NCBI GenBank assembly: GCA_048296855.1 | Contig: CP182631.1 | DNA: 64,000 bases | Direction: 5' to 3' (one strand) | Origin: Pseudocolwellia sp048296855 | GTDB taxonomy: Bacteria > Pseudomonadota > Gammaproteobacteria > Enterobacterales > Alteromonadaceae | Part shown: in pieces, positions 25,745 through 33,704 of the stretch | How the letters are laid out: each line of letters starts with the position of its first letter | Numbering within the stretch: position 1 is the stretch's first letter | Notes under the pieces: generated by a model | Seen by the model: only the letters and a program-made list of their open reading frames with translations | Databases searched by the model: none | What the model was told of the DNA's origin: nothing | Made by a program: the position numbers and the translations under genes

Positions 25745-27118
25745 TTAAATTGATTGTGTTTGTTCTAAAAATTGTTGTTCTGTTATGGGTATAAGTAGCC
25801 GTTTAGGGAAAGCTTCCTTGCTCAATGGATTTTTGATACCAACTAAAAATTTATCGACTATTTCACTGTCAGACATATCGCATAAATGGCGCATCATGTT
25901 GATAGCTTTACGCGTTGAAACAACTTGATTCTCAATGATTTTTTCAACCGTCATAAGTGCTTTTTTAACCACTGTTTTTATGACTGATTGCTCTTCATTT
26001 AAAAAATGAAGGGCTGGATAAGCACCTGCTAAAAATTCACTGGGTTTAATCATTGTTTCTAATGGGATCACACGTTGACTTGAATGCAGTTCAAGTTCCC
26101 AGCGAACCCATTTATCTTTTGGGTCCCCCATCTGTATGCCTTTTTCATATACACGAAGAAGTTTTCCAGATTCACGACTGCCTACATATAAGGTTCTTCC
26201 CTTGTCAGGAACGAATGCAAATTGGCGTTTGTATGTTTGTTTCATGGCTTTGCATAAGTGGCCTGATTCAACATACATGTAAGAAGAAGGACGTCCGCCA
26301 CAATTAAAAGCGCCTTGTTCAGCTAATCTTTTAGCTGATTTAATAGAACGAGTACCTGAAAAATCGTCATAGGCTAAATCGATACGGGTAATTTTGATTT
26401 CTGGAATATGCTGTATTTCTTGATACAGTCTTTGAAAGTCTATGGCTTCACAGCCCGTTCCCATGAATGACACGTAACAGCCGAGGTTTTTACCGCCCCA
26501 ACAAATAACACCCGCTTGTTCTCCTTCAGCAAATATATTGGCTGAGTAGGTGTAATTAAAACGACCTGATGGATTGTTTTTGATGGTCCACATGTAGTTG
26601 TTTTTTGAAAAGACTTTGTTAAGTAAACAAACGAAACGTTCTGACTCTCCACAACACAGTGTGTCGAGCATGTTAACGCCAATGTTCTCTAATAAATTGT
26701 TTAATCGGTCACCGTATTTTTTTGAGGTATCGACTTCGAGTTCGCCTTTAAACATTTGGCGCAGTTCGTAACGTGCAGCGACTTCATTTTCTGCTAGTCT
26801 AAAACTTTCAGAACTCAGCCCTTTAAATTTACGCTCGTTGTATTCACGCGTAATACCTTCAGCGGTTTCTTTGTAGCTTTCTAGAATGTCGTTATATGCA
26901 ACATGGTTAAATGTTTCAGCCGCAGCTAAGTCGATGTTCTTTTTTATTTCTAAATTAGACAGTTTACGTAGTAGTGCATTACCTTGAATTTCTTCTATGT
27001 CGCTCTTTTTGATGCAAGCGCCAACTTTAGCGAGTTGTTTTATATGGAGAAGTTCTTGCGGTGACCAGGTAAGTGATAACGCATCAACTTTACAAAAAAG
27101 TGCTTTTTTATTGTTCAT
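25745..27118 (-). CDS. Inovirus replication initiator, pII / Rep_trans family
   Basis: The ATG at 27118 overlaps the previous stop codon and has AAGGGG 8 bases upstream, giving 457 residues; starts at 27136 and 27157 are possible. The core (KITRIDLAYDDFSG, then RTLYVGSRESGKLLRVYEKG and WVRWELELHSSQR) is the phage replication initiation factor signature. The protein nicks the double-stranded origin and starts rolling-circle replication. The likely nick site would lie in the phage intergenic region. Confidence 0.9.
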   Translation of the reverse strand: MNNKKALFCKVDALSLTWSPQELLHIKQLAKVGACIKKSDIEEIQGNALLRKLSNLEIKKNIDLAAAETFNHVAYNDILESYKETAEGITREYNERKFKGLSSESFRLAENEVAARYELRQMFKGELEVDTSKKYGDRLNNLLENIGVNMLDTLCCGESERFVCLLNKVFSKNNYMWTIKNNPSGRFNYTYSANIFAEGEQAGVICWGGKNLGCYVSFMGTGCEAIDFQRLYQEIQHIPEIKITRIDLAYDDFSGTRSIKSAKRLAEQGAFNCGGRPSSYMYVESGHLCKAMKQTYKRQFAFVPDKGRTLYVGSRESGKLLRVYEKGIQMGDPKDKWVRWELELHSSQRVIPLETMIKPSEFLAGAYPALHFLNEEQSVIKTVVKKALMTVEKIIENQVVSTRKAINMMRHLCDMSDSEIVDKFLVGIKNPLSKEAFPKRLLIPITEQQFLEQTQSI

Positions 27119-27311
27119 CAAACACCCCTTGTTCATAAAGTTGTTGCCAATTTTCATCTGTTACTTCAATTAAGTTGAAGTCTTCACCGTAGATAGGTTG
27201 AAGAAATGAGATTAATGACATTAGATTTGTAAAGTGGTGCACTTGGCCTTTGTGTTGAATACACACATCGCCCCATTGCTCTACTTGAAAATAAATGTCT
27301 TTGATTGTCAT
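27108..27311 (-). CDS. Small phage protein, unknown
   Basis: A 67-residue acidic protein rich in aromatic residues and Gln. It lies between the PrtN-like gene (two bases away) and the replication initiator (overlap), so it belongs to the same operon. I do not recognise a family. A regulatory or replication accessory role is plausible from position only. Confidence 0.6.
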   Translation of the reverse strand: MTIKDIYFQVEQWGDVCIQHKGQVHHFTNLMSLISFLQPIYGEDFNLIEVTDENWQQLYEQGVFDEQ

Positions 27312-27313
27312 AG

Positions 27314-27571
27314 TTAGGCCAAGTTAACTCGTTGCCATTGGTGACTAGCTTCTGCATATTGCTTGTCGATATAATTTGCTAAGTCTTCTACTTTTATAAA
27401 TACTGGTGAACGCTCTGACTTAATTAGGCTAAAAGTAGGCACGGGGAAATCTTCACCTTTGATTTTTTGTTTAGCTGTTTTAACCGTGATACCAAAGAAT
27501 TCTTGGCATACATCTTTTAGCTCAATCACAGGAGATTCAAAGCGTGCCAAAAGTGCAAAATTTGTATTCAT
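27314..27571 (-). CDS. PrtN-like (pyocin activator family) regulator
   Basis: An 85-residue protein matching the pyocin activator PrtN pattern: FALLARFESPVIELKDVCQEFFGITVKTAKQKI, then PVPTFSL...SPVFIKVEDLANYID. In Pseudomonas PrtN activates pyocin genes. Here it is the first gene of the phage lytic operon and faces the CI-type repressor, so it probably acts as early activator or excisionase-like DNA-binding protein. The family call is good; the role is inferred. Confidence 0.75.
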   Translation of the reverse strand: MNTNFALLARFESPVIELKDVCQEFFGITVKTAKQKIKGEDFPVPTFSLIKSERSPVFIKVEDLANYIDKQYAEASHQWQRVNLA

Positions 27572-27685
27572 ATGTCACCTATGTGATTATTCAGGGTTAA
27601 AGCAATTCAAAGCGATTAGAGTCGACACAAGGTTCGATAAATGGAACCTGTGACAATCATAAATCCATATATGGAACCATGTCAA
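27572..27685. promoter_or_regulatory. Lysogeny switch region with repeated GGAACC operator-like motifs
   Basis: This gap separates the lytic operon from the repressor. AGGTTC and GAACCT (27628-27647) form an inverted repeat with an 8-base spacer. The sequence ATGGAACC then recurs about 29 bases on, around 27670. These are candidate operators for the repressor. They overlap the more upstream possible start codon (27641) of the repressor frame. Confidence 0.5.
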
Positions 27686-28345
27686 ATGAATTATGGCAAA
27701 AAAATAAAAATCCTCCGTGAATCAATGAATAAAACTCAAGCCGAATTTTCAGAAATTACTGGCATATCATTGAGTACATTGAAAAAAATCGAAGGAGGGT
27801 TCTCTAACGTTGGTGTTTCAGTAATTGATAAAATAATTACCACACCAACCCTTGAAGAACATGTTTTATGGTTTATGACTGGAAAAGGAAATCTAGAGGT
27901 GGAACCAACAAAAAATGTCATAGAAGGCCATATAAAATTACCTTTTTATGAAGTAAAAGCATCAGCTGGTGAAGGATTATTAGTTGAAGCTGAAGAACAA
28001 ACACACTTAATAAGCTTTGAGCCAAAATGGCTAAATAAAGAAATAGGTGTAAACCCAAATGATGTATTTTTGATGTTAGTTGACGGTGACAGCATGTACC
28101 CAACATTAAAGAACGGTGCCATGATAATGGTAAATAAACACTTTAATGGCTTGAATGATGGGATTTATGTAATAAGACATGACAATAATTTACTAGTCAA
28201 AAGATTACAGGTCTTACCTAAAGGTATTATAAAGGTGAAATCAGATAACCATATGTACGAGCCTTGGGAAATAAATAAAGAAGACATTAATGGAACAGAT
28301 ATAGAGTTAATTGGCCGAGTTGTTTGGTCAGGTCAAAGAATGTAG
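27686..28345 (+). CDS. CI/LexA-type phage repressor
   Basis: Residues 1-60 form an XRE-type helix-turn-helix (IKILRESMNKTQAEFSEITGIS...), followed by an S24 peptidase domain with the catalytic Ser in VDGDSMYPTLKNG and Lys in LLVKRLQV. Such repressors autocleave when RecA is activated. I place the start at 27686 because the DNA-binding helix then begins directly; an ATG at 27641 with AAGG upstream is the alternative (234 residues). It is divergent from the lytic operon, as expected for the lysogeny master switch. Confidence 0.88.
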   Translation: MNYGKKIKILRESMNKTQAEFSEITGISLSTLKKIEGGFSNVGVSVIDKIITTPTLEEHVLWFMTGKGNLEVEPTKNVIEGHIKLPFYEVKASAGEGLLVEAEEQTHLISFEPKWLNKEIGVNPNDVFLMLVDGDSMYPTLKNGAMIMVNKHFNGLNDGIYVIRHDNNLLVKRLQVLPKGIIKVKSDNHMYEPWEINKEDINGTDIELIGRVVWSGQRM

Positions 28346-28430
28346 GAAGTGCCTAAGTGTTATACAACGGTATTGTTATTATATAAATTCCAATTCATTG
28401 CATTGCTAGGATAAAACATGACACAATACA

Positions 28431-28446
28431 CTGTATAAATTAACAT
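28431..28446 (+). promoter_or_regulatory. SOS-like box upstream of the methyltransferase
   Basis: CTGTATAAATTAACAT is CTGT-N8-ACAT, one base from the LexA consensus CTGT-N8-ACAG and nearly identical to the box at 19145-19160 at the other end of the phage. It lies about 18 bases before the methyltransferase ATG. Regulation by LexA or another factor is inferred. Confidence 0.35.
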
Positions 28447-28463
28447 AACTTTTAGAGAGTAAA

Positions 28464-29183
28464 ATGGACGCTTCAAAAGAAGATATAATTAATAAAAATA
28501 TCGAAACGGAATTTGACATAAGTAATAAAGATGCTATTGATTGGTTAAAATCTCAAGATGATAACTCTATAAACCTCTTTATAACCGACCCTCCTTATGA
28601 ATCTCTAGAAAAGCACAGAAAAATTGGAACTACAACAAGATTAAAAAAAAGTAAATCATCAAGCAACCAATGGTTTGAGATATTTCCAAACTCTAGATTT
28701 GAAGAACTTTTCAAAGAAGTCTATCGTGTTTTAGCTAAAAATAGCCACTTCTATCTCTTTTGCGATCAAGAAACAGCATTTATAGCAAAACCAATTGCTG
28801 AAAACGCTGGTTTTAAATTTTGGAAACCAATTATTTGGGACAAAATGGCTATTGGGATGGGTTATCATTATAGAGCAAGATATGAATTTATTTTATTTTT
28901 TGAAAAAGGAAAGCGTAAGTTAAATGACTTATCGATACCGGACATACTTCAAGAAAAAAGAATTTGGCGTGGTTATCCAACAGAAAAACCGACAAACCTA
29001 GCTAAGACATTAATAATACAAAGCTCTGAAGAAGGCGATGTTGTAGCTGATGCTTTTTGTGGAGCGGGATTTGTAGGTTGTGCTTCAGCCGAATTAAAAC
29101 GAAATTTTAAAGGTAACGATTTAAGTGCTAAAGCTGTTGAAATAACTAACCAAAGATTAAATAAAATTAAAAATCCTATTTAA
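28464..29183 (+). CDS. Beta-class DNA methyltransferase (N6-adenine or N4-cytosine)
   Basis: A 239-residue methyltransferase with motif IV DPPY near residue 39 (NLFITDPPYESL) preceding motif I (DAFCGAGFVG) near residue 195. That order defines the beta class; DPPY favours N6-adenine, but N4-cytosine is not excluded. It transfers methyl from S-adenosylmethionine to DNA. It converges on the 419-residue unknown gene with an 8-base overlap at their 3' ends and has no recognised restriction partner. Confidence 0.85.
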   Translation: MDASKEDIINKNIETEFDISNKDAIDWLKSQDDNSINLFITDPPYESLEKHRKIGTTTRLKKSKSSSNQWFEIFPNSRFEELFKEVYRVLAKNSHFYLFCDQETAFIAKPIAENAGFKFWKPIIWDKMAIGMGYHYRARYEFILFFEKGKRKLNDLSIPDILQEKRIWRGYPTEKPTNLAKTLIIQSSEEGDVVADAFCGAGFVGCASAELKRNFKGNDLSAKAVEITNQRLNKIKNPI

Positions 29184-30435
29184 ACTCCTTAAAGTTTCTA
29201 ACCCAAGACTTTAAGGTTTGAGCTCTTCTTTTAGCTGTTCCTTCACTCAAACCATTACAAAATTGAATAAGGAAATCAGTGGCTGATTCCCCATTTATAT
29301 CTAACAAGTCTTTAACTCCCTGATTAAGCATCCAAATACTTCCACACTCTGTATGCATAAATTGGGTTTTGATTATACTTACAAAATCCTTATTTGACGA
29401 ACTTACAGCATCTAAACCAAGTGGTGTTAACTTTGAATAATCATGCACTAAAGCAAGTAACTCACATGCATCTCGATAATAACTGACTTGTCTTTGATGG
29501 ACTCCGAGATCGCTAGCAGTAACAAAACCTTTATTCTTTGTTAAAGTTAAAAAAAGCCTGAGAGTTTCAAAATTATCAGCTTGAGGCACCATGCTACTAT
29601 CTAGATAAGTACCAAGCCTATCATCAACAATATCAATGAGCTCATATACATATGCCTCAGTTAATTCAATAATAATGTCTGTAGATTCTTCATCAATTAA
29701 TTGAATAGTTAATCTATGCGAGAGAACCTCGTCAAACAATCTTTTTACTAACCTTAAATCAAGCTCTTTTTCATCAATAGCATGAATGAAATCATCTTTA
29801 TTGGAAAGCCTATTTAGTATCTCATGAACCTCTTCTTTATCAGTATCTTTATTTTGAACCTCAACACGGTATATAAAAGAACCTGGGATAGCATCGTGTA
29901 GCAATATTTTTGAAGGAATATCATGTTTTTTCCAAACATTTTTACAAAAATAACCAAAACTATCATTTGCCCCGTTAAGAATAGACGAATCAATTGCTTT
30001 ACTATTTGGCTTATTAATTCTTATTTTATGAGTATGCTTTCGTCTATTATCATAATTAATATTTTCATGTATAAAAACATCCAGATTCGGCCACTGATAA
30101 GGTAAATCTTTCACTAAACATAAAGATTCTTTTGCTGGAGAGTCATCAAATGGCTCCATATACAAAATCGCTTTATAATTTTTATTTTGAATAAGTGCGC
30201 TGACAATTGGAATATCTTTATTTTCCAATTTCCTTACTTTTTCTTCAGAAATAGGGGCAAAAATCCACAATTCATTACTTTCATCAACACCTAAGTCATA
30301 ACAAAAGAATAATTGATCATTCTCATTATATGCAGTAAAAATTAAAGGCTGTTCATAGAAACTATATACATTGTGATAGTACAAATCTCCATAAATTGAA
30401 GACGTTTTGAAAAGTAAATCAGATTTCTTACTCAT
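29176..30435 (-). CDS. 419-residue unknown protein of the phage cargo module
   Basis: No catalytic motif is recognised with confidence. The N-terminal 150 residues (LLFKTSSIYGDLYYHNVYSF, then FYEQPLIFTAYNENDQLFFCYDLG) resemble what I recall as DUF6575. The C-terminus ends in a helical segment (GLSEGTAKRRAQTLKSW) of a kind I associate with proteins of restriction and defence loci. It is cotranslated with the 130-residue gene upstream (four-base overlap) and converges on a methyltransferase. A role in restriction or phage defence is inferred from context. Confidence 0.6.
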   Translation of the reverse strand: MSKKSDLLFKTSSIYGDLYYHNVYSFYEQPLIFTAYNENDQLFFCYDLGVDESNELWIFAPISEEKVRKLENKDIPIVSALIQNKNYKAILYMEPFDDSPAKESLCLVKDLPYQWPNLDVFIHENINYDNRRKHTHKIRINKPNSKAIDSSILNGANDSFGYFCKNVWKKHDIPSKILLHDAIPGSFIYRVEVQNKDTDKEEVHEILNRLSNKDDFIHAIDEKELDLRLVKRLFDEVLSHRLTIQLIDEESTDIIIELTEAYVYELIDIVDDRLGTYLDSSMVPQADNFETLRLFLTLTKNKGFVTASDLGVHQRQVSYYRDACELLALVHDYSKLTPLGLDAVSSSNKDFVSIIKTQFMHTECGSIWMLNQGVKDLLDINGESATDFLIQFCNGLSEGTAKRRAQTLKSWVRNFKEFK

Positions 30436-30824
30436 AATACTTCAAACCCATCAGGGAAAACATTTTGATAAAACCAAACAGTAACATGAGTTTTAGAGTC
30501 TTTTTCTCCAACTCCCATATCTCTAGTTATAGCTCCTTTAGCCACTTTTTTCGAACCAAATTTATTTGGATTACCTTTAATAACACTAACCAGTTTAGAT
30601 TTATCCAAAGAAAATGAAGTGCCGTAATAACCCGCGGAATCTCTAAATTTAGACTGTTTGATCATATGAGATTGTAAAGGGTCTTTATTGCTAGGCACGA
30701 AATCATCTCTTAAAGGAGGATTATTTCCTACCATTCTATAAAGTTCTATATTTATAGGTGCCGCTTTTTCACTAGGAACTTGAATATGAGTAGGGTAATC
30801 ACTGGGGAATTTTTTATTTACCAC
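30432..30824 (-). CDS. 130-residue unknown protein of the phage cargo module
   Basis: A soluble, basic protein with several Ser/Thr-rich loops (YRMVGNNPPLRDDF, then YYGTSFSLDKSKL and HVTVWFY). I do not recognise the family; the YR plus YGTSFS pattern recalls ADP-ribosyltransferase folds only faintly. Its stop overlaps the start of the 419-residue gene, so the two are coupled. It is the first gene leftward of attR and may be read from the stranded bacterial dusA promoter. Confidence 0.6.
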   Translation of the reverse strand: MVNKKFPSDYPTHIQVPSEKAAPINIELYRMVGNNPPLRDDFVPSNKDPLQSHMIKQSKFRDSAGYYGTSFSLDKSKLVSVIKGNPNKFGSKKVAKGAITRDMGVGEKDSKTHVTVWFYQNVFPDGFEVL

Positions 30825-30978
30825 TTAATATCTTCCATGACAATTTTACTTCTTTGATAACCGCGATTCTAATGAAAAAATGTCCAAATTTCAATAAAAT
30901 GATTAAATAGTATAAAGTTTAAACAATTAAAGCTTGACTCAGCAGGTAAAAAATAGAGGAAGTACGCCTATTGTACAC

Positions 30979-31059
30979 CTAGCAGTGCATCAAGCCTTTG
31001 TTTTCAAATAAGTCAGTCCAATCGAGCATGGGTGCAACGGAAAGTTTATGAGAAATCAT
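30979..31059 (-). pseudogene. dusA: Displaced 5' end of dusA
   Basis: From the ATG at 31059 the minus strand reads MISHKLSVAPMLDWTD, the normal DusA N-terminus. After the attR repeat it runs into phage DNA and stops at codon 27. This is the original dusA start cut off by integration; excision would rejoin it with 18106-19039. Confidence 0.9.
31013..31038. repeat. attR: right copy of the 26-bp integration repeat
   Basis: Identical to 19040-19065 in the same orientation. The flanking bases on both sides differ from those at attL, so 26 bp is the full length of the perfect match. Confidence 0.93.
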
Positions 31060-31126
31060 AAAGCATTAAAACCTTTCAAATACGCAATAAGTTAGTTATT
31101 AGTGATAACTGCTAAAATTTGCGCGA

Positions 31127-31155
31127 ATTATACGGGGTTTATATACGCCACACAA
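31127..31155 (-). promoter_or_regulatory. Stranded bacterial dusA promoter
   Basis: On the minus strand TTGTGT, a 17-base spacer and a perfect TATAAT are followed by a GC-rich discriminator (TCGCGC). It lies about 70 bases before the original dusA ATG. Since integration it points into the right end of the phage and towards the cargo genes. Confidence 0.65.
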
Positions 31156-31287
31156 AATAAATGAAAATTTAATACACATTTATTCATTTGTACTTTACTC
31201 ATTTAGTTCAGCTGTTAGTGATTGACTCTTCATCCTGTTAAAAACTTACGATCTAAAGTAATAACTTAAATCAATATTTTAGAAAAA

Positions 31288-31710
31288 TCACACTTGGGCA
31301 TTAGCTTGATATCTATTTACTGGGTAACGTTCAAAATCTTCCCAGTAATGTATGCCGCCAATCATCTCCTTAACAGCAAAGCCTAGAGCAGATATTTTTT
31401 TAGCCGCTTTTGTTGCTCCGTTACAACCAGGTCCCCAGCAATAAACAACAAATATCGTATTTTTAGGATACTTCGCGAAAGATTCAGCTGTTATCTGTGC
31501 ATGAGGCATACTGATGGCTGTAATAGCATGGCTTTTATCAAAAGCTTCTTTAGAACGCACATCAAGTAATAAATAGTCATTAGCGCCTGCTTTTATATCT
31601 GCGTACACATCAGAGCAATCAGTTTCAAAACTTAATTTGTTAGAAAAAAATGTATTAGCAACTTTGCTATTCGCGGGTGAAAATTCAAGCACATTAGATG
31701 ATGAAGGCAT
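31288..31710 (-). CDS. Rhodanese-like domain protein
   Basis: A 140-residue single-domain rhodanese. LLLDVRSKEAFDKSHAITAISMPH is the typical first half, and the active-site loop VVYCWGPGCNGATKAA carries the catalytic Cys. These proteins transfer sulfane sulfur; the CWGPGCN loop is common in small cytosolic members linked to LysR regulators. A LysR gene lies divergently upstream. Confidence 0.88.
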   Translation of the reverse strand: MPSSSNVLEFSPANSKVANTFFSNKLSFETDCSDVYADIKAGANDYLLLDVRSKEAFDKSHAITAISMPHAQITAESFAKYPKNTIFVVYCWGPGCNGATKAAKKISALGFAVKEMIGGIHYWEDFERYPVNRYQANAQV

Positions 31711-31771
31711 AATTAATTTCCTTTATTTGTTACTTTAATAGGCGATTTAAAATCGTAAGTGGTTTTCGATA

Positions 31772-31830
31772 TATACACGTAATCATTCAAGATGCGGGTT
31801 TCAGTGGGAACTTGATTGGTTACGGCTATA
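31772..31830. repeat. Palindromic repeat, copy 2
   Basis: Arms TATACACGTAATCATTCAAG and CTTGATTGGTTACGGCTATA pair with mismatches around a 19-base loop. Sequence and length match the copy at 18028-18085. It lies in the divergent gap between the rhodanese and LysR genes. Confidence 0.65.
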
Positions 31831-31988
31831 AAGTAAAACGATTCACAAAACTTCGCTATTCATAAAATATGAAGTGAGTATTCATGATTTATGAATGCTA
31901 TTAAAAGTCTATTTTAGGTATAGTGCAAAGGTTAAAAAACAAGTTAATAGTTTAACTTTCTCGCTTTTATTAATACGAAGAGACATGC

Positions 31989-32858
31989 ATGGAATTTTAT
32001 CATTTACGCTCATTTGTTGTTGTTGCAAAAACAGGTAATCTTACCGCCGCAGCTAAACAGTTATGTACAACACCGCCAGCAATTAGTGCTCATATTAAAA
32101 GTCTTGAAGAAGAATTAAAAACACCTTTATTTGATCGTTCAAGTAAAGGTATGGCCCTTACCGAGAAAGGTAAACTACTATTACCTAAAGCTGAAAAAAC
32201 TTTAAATTCGGCTATTGATATGGTTAATTTAGCGGTAGAAAATCAAAGTGAAATAATAGGCGAATTTAAACTCTCGATTAATCAATCACCTAATCTGCTC
32301 AATTTACCCCTTTTATTAGAAAACATAACGGAAAACTGCCAAGGCATTCATTTAAATATTGAAACGCTTTCTAGCGGAGCTGCTTTATCCGCATTGCAAA
32401 GCAATATCATTGACGGTGCATATATTTATGGTGAAGTTCCTAATGAGCTATTTGCATTGCCTATCAAACAGCAAAATATTACAACTATTGCTCCGGCTAC
32501 CACGCTTTTAACTCATGAAAGCTTGATCACTGATTTAGCACAAGCCCCTTGGATAACGATGGGAAAATACTGTCCCTTTGATGACAAATTAAAATCTACA
32601 CTAAAACAGTTTACTACCGCAAATATAAATACAAGTAGCGACGAAACAAGATTACAACTAGTAAAAGCAGGTTATGGTCTGAGCTTTTTAGAATACGATG
32701 AAGCACAAGAAGCTGAAAGGTTACAATACGTAAAACGACTCCCGCAATTAGATTTTGAGATCCCGTTATTTTTTGCGATTAATAAAAACAGATCAGATGA
32801 ACCCGTTATTAAAGCTGTATTACAAGAAATAAAAATACTTTGGAATATTAAACTGTAA
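31989..32858 (+). CDS. LysR-family transcriptional regulator
   Basis: A 289-residue LysR protein. The N-terminal winged helix (FYHLRSFVVVAKTGNLTAAAKQLCTTPPAISAHIKSLEEEL) is followed by a periplasmic-binding-like effector domain. LysR regulators often control the divergent neighbour, here the rhodanese gene, and themselves. The effector is unknown. Confidence 0.9.
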   Translation: MEFYHLRSFVVVAKTGNLTAAAKQLCTTPPAISAHIKSLEEELKTPLFDRSSKGMALTEKGKLLLPKAEKTLNSAIDMVNLAVENQSEIIGEFKLSINQSPNLLNLPLLLENITENCQGIHLNIETLSSGAALSALQSNIIDGAYIYGEVPNELFALPIKQQNITTIAPATTLLTHESLITDLAQAPWITMGKYCPFDDKLKSTLKQFTTANINTSSDETRLQLVKAGYGLSFLEYDEAQEAERLQYVKRLPQLDFEIPLFFAINKNRSDEPVIKAVLQEIKILWNIKL

Positions 32859-32915
32859 ACACTGACAACAATAAACAACATACTTCCCAGCGAGTGTCAG
32901 AATATTTTACACAAT

Positions 32916-32943
32916 AAAAAAGCACCATAAATATGGTGCTTTT
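32916..32943. terminator. Bidirectional terminator between LysR and PEP-CTERM genes
   Basis: AAAAGCACCATA and TATGGTGCTTTT form a 12-bp stem with a short loop, with A before and T after. It can end both convergent transcripts. Confidence 0.9.
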
Positions 32944-32996
32944 ATTAGAGATATTTATTTAAAATTAAATAAACATTAATTTATTAACATAATAAA

Positions 32997-33704
32997 TTAA
33001 GCAGATTTTTTAGCTTTACGGCTTAAAGCAAAACCAGCAAGACCTAAACCAAAAATAGCTAAAGAACCAGTTTCTGGAACAGAAGTTGTTACTTTATCAG
33101 TGAAGTTATATGTAACATTTAAAATAGCAGAAGCCGAAGTATTAACGTTAACATCAACATTACCGCCACCACCAGCTACAGCATAACCACCGAAAGTACC
33201 TAAACCTACTGTAGAAACAGTACCAGCACCGATAAAGTTTAAGAAATCAGCATTTGAAGCGTCGATAGTAATGTTCATCATATCAGAACCAGTTAAACCT
33301 AAACCGGCATACTCATCTGCACCACCAGCTCCTGGGATATCTGTATCACCTGAATCATCAGCAGCTAAAGCTTGAAACCCTGTATCAGCTGATAAAGCAA
33401 TGTTAAGTGCGCCTAAGCCTAAAAATGAACCAATAGTATCAACAGATACAGTACCACGTGCTGTAGTTGCTGAAACATTGTCATTATCTAAAATCATGTC
33501 TGATAACATAGCTGCAGAAAAAGAGATATCTACGGTATTAAGTGTACCCATGCTGCTGTCGAATTGTGATACTGTTAATGTATCAAACCAATCGGTAGTT
33601 GAAGAAATGTGGTTATCTGAATAAGAAATTACACCAGCTTGTGCTAATGGAGATAATGCGACAACAGCAACAGCCGATAATAATTTTTTCTTAAAATTTT
33701 TCAT
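32997..33704 (-). CDS. PEP-CTERM-type exported protein
   Basis: A 235-residue protein with a signal peptide (cleavage near SPLAQA). Its C-terminal sorting signal reads VPETGSLAIFGLGLAGFALSRKAKKSA: a short motif, a membrane helix and a basic tail. The motif is VPETG rather than the usual VPEPG. Such proteins are processed by an exosortase in the inner membrane and are often tied to exopolysaccharide. The body is rich in Ala, Asp and Gly and otherwise unassigned. Confidence 0.8.
   Translation of the reverse strand: MKNFKKKLLSAVAVVALSPLAQAGVISYSDNHISSTTDWFDTLTVSQFDSSMGTLNTVDISFSAAMLSDMILDNDNVSATTARGTVSVDTIGSFLGLGALNIALSADTGFQALAADDSGDTDIPGAGGADEYAGLGLTGSDMMNITIDASNADFLNFIGAGTVSTVGLGTFGGYAVAGGGGNVDVNVNTSASAILNVTYNFTDKVTTSVPETGSLAIFGLGLAGFALSRKAKKSA

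Larger units (their letters stand above)
19040..31038. mobile_element. Integrated filamentous phage (inovirus) with cargo genes
   Basis: The element is bounded by the perfect 26-bp repeat in dusA and spans about 12 kb. It carries a tyrosine integrase at the left end and a minus-strand filamentous-phage operon with replication initiator, ssDNA-binding candidate, major coat, pIII-, pVI- and pI/Zot-type proteins. A CI-type repressor and three cargo genes lie at the right end. Gene order matches Ff and CTX-type phages. It has no pIV secretin, holin, large terminase or tail gene. The modules look complete, so it may be inducible. Confidence 0.93.
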
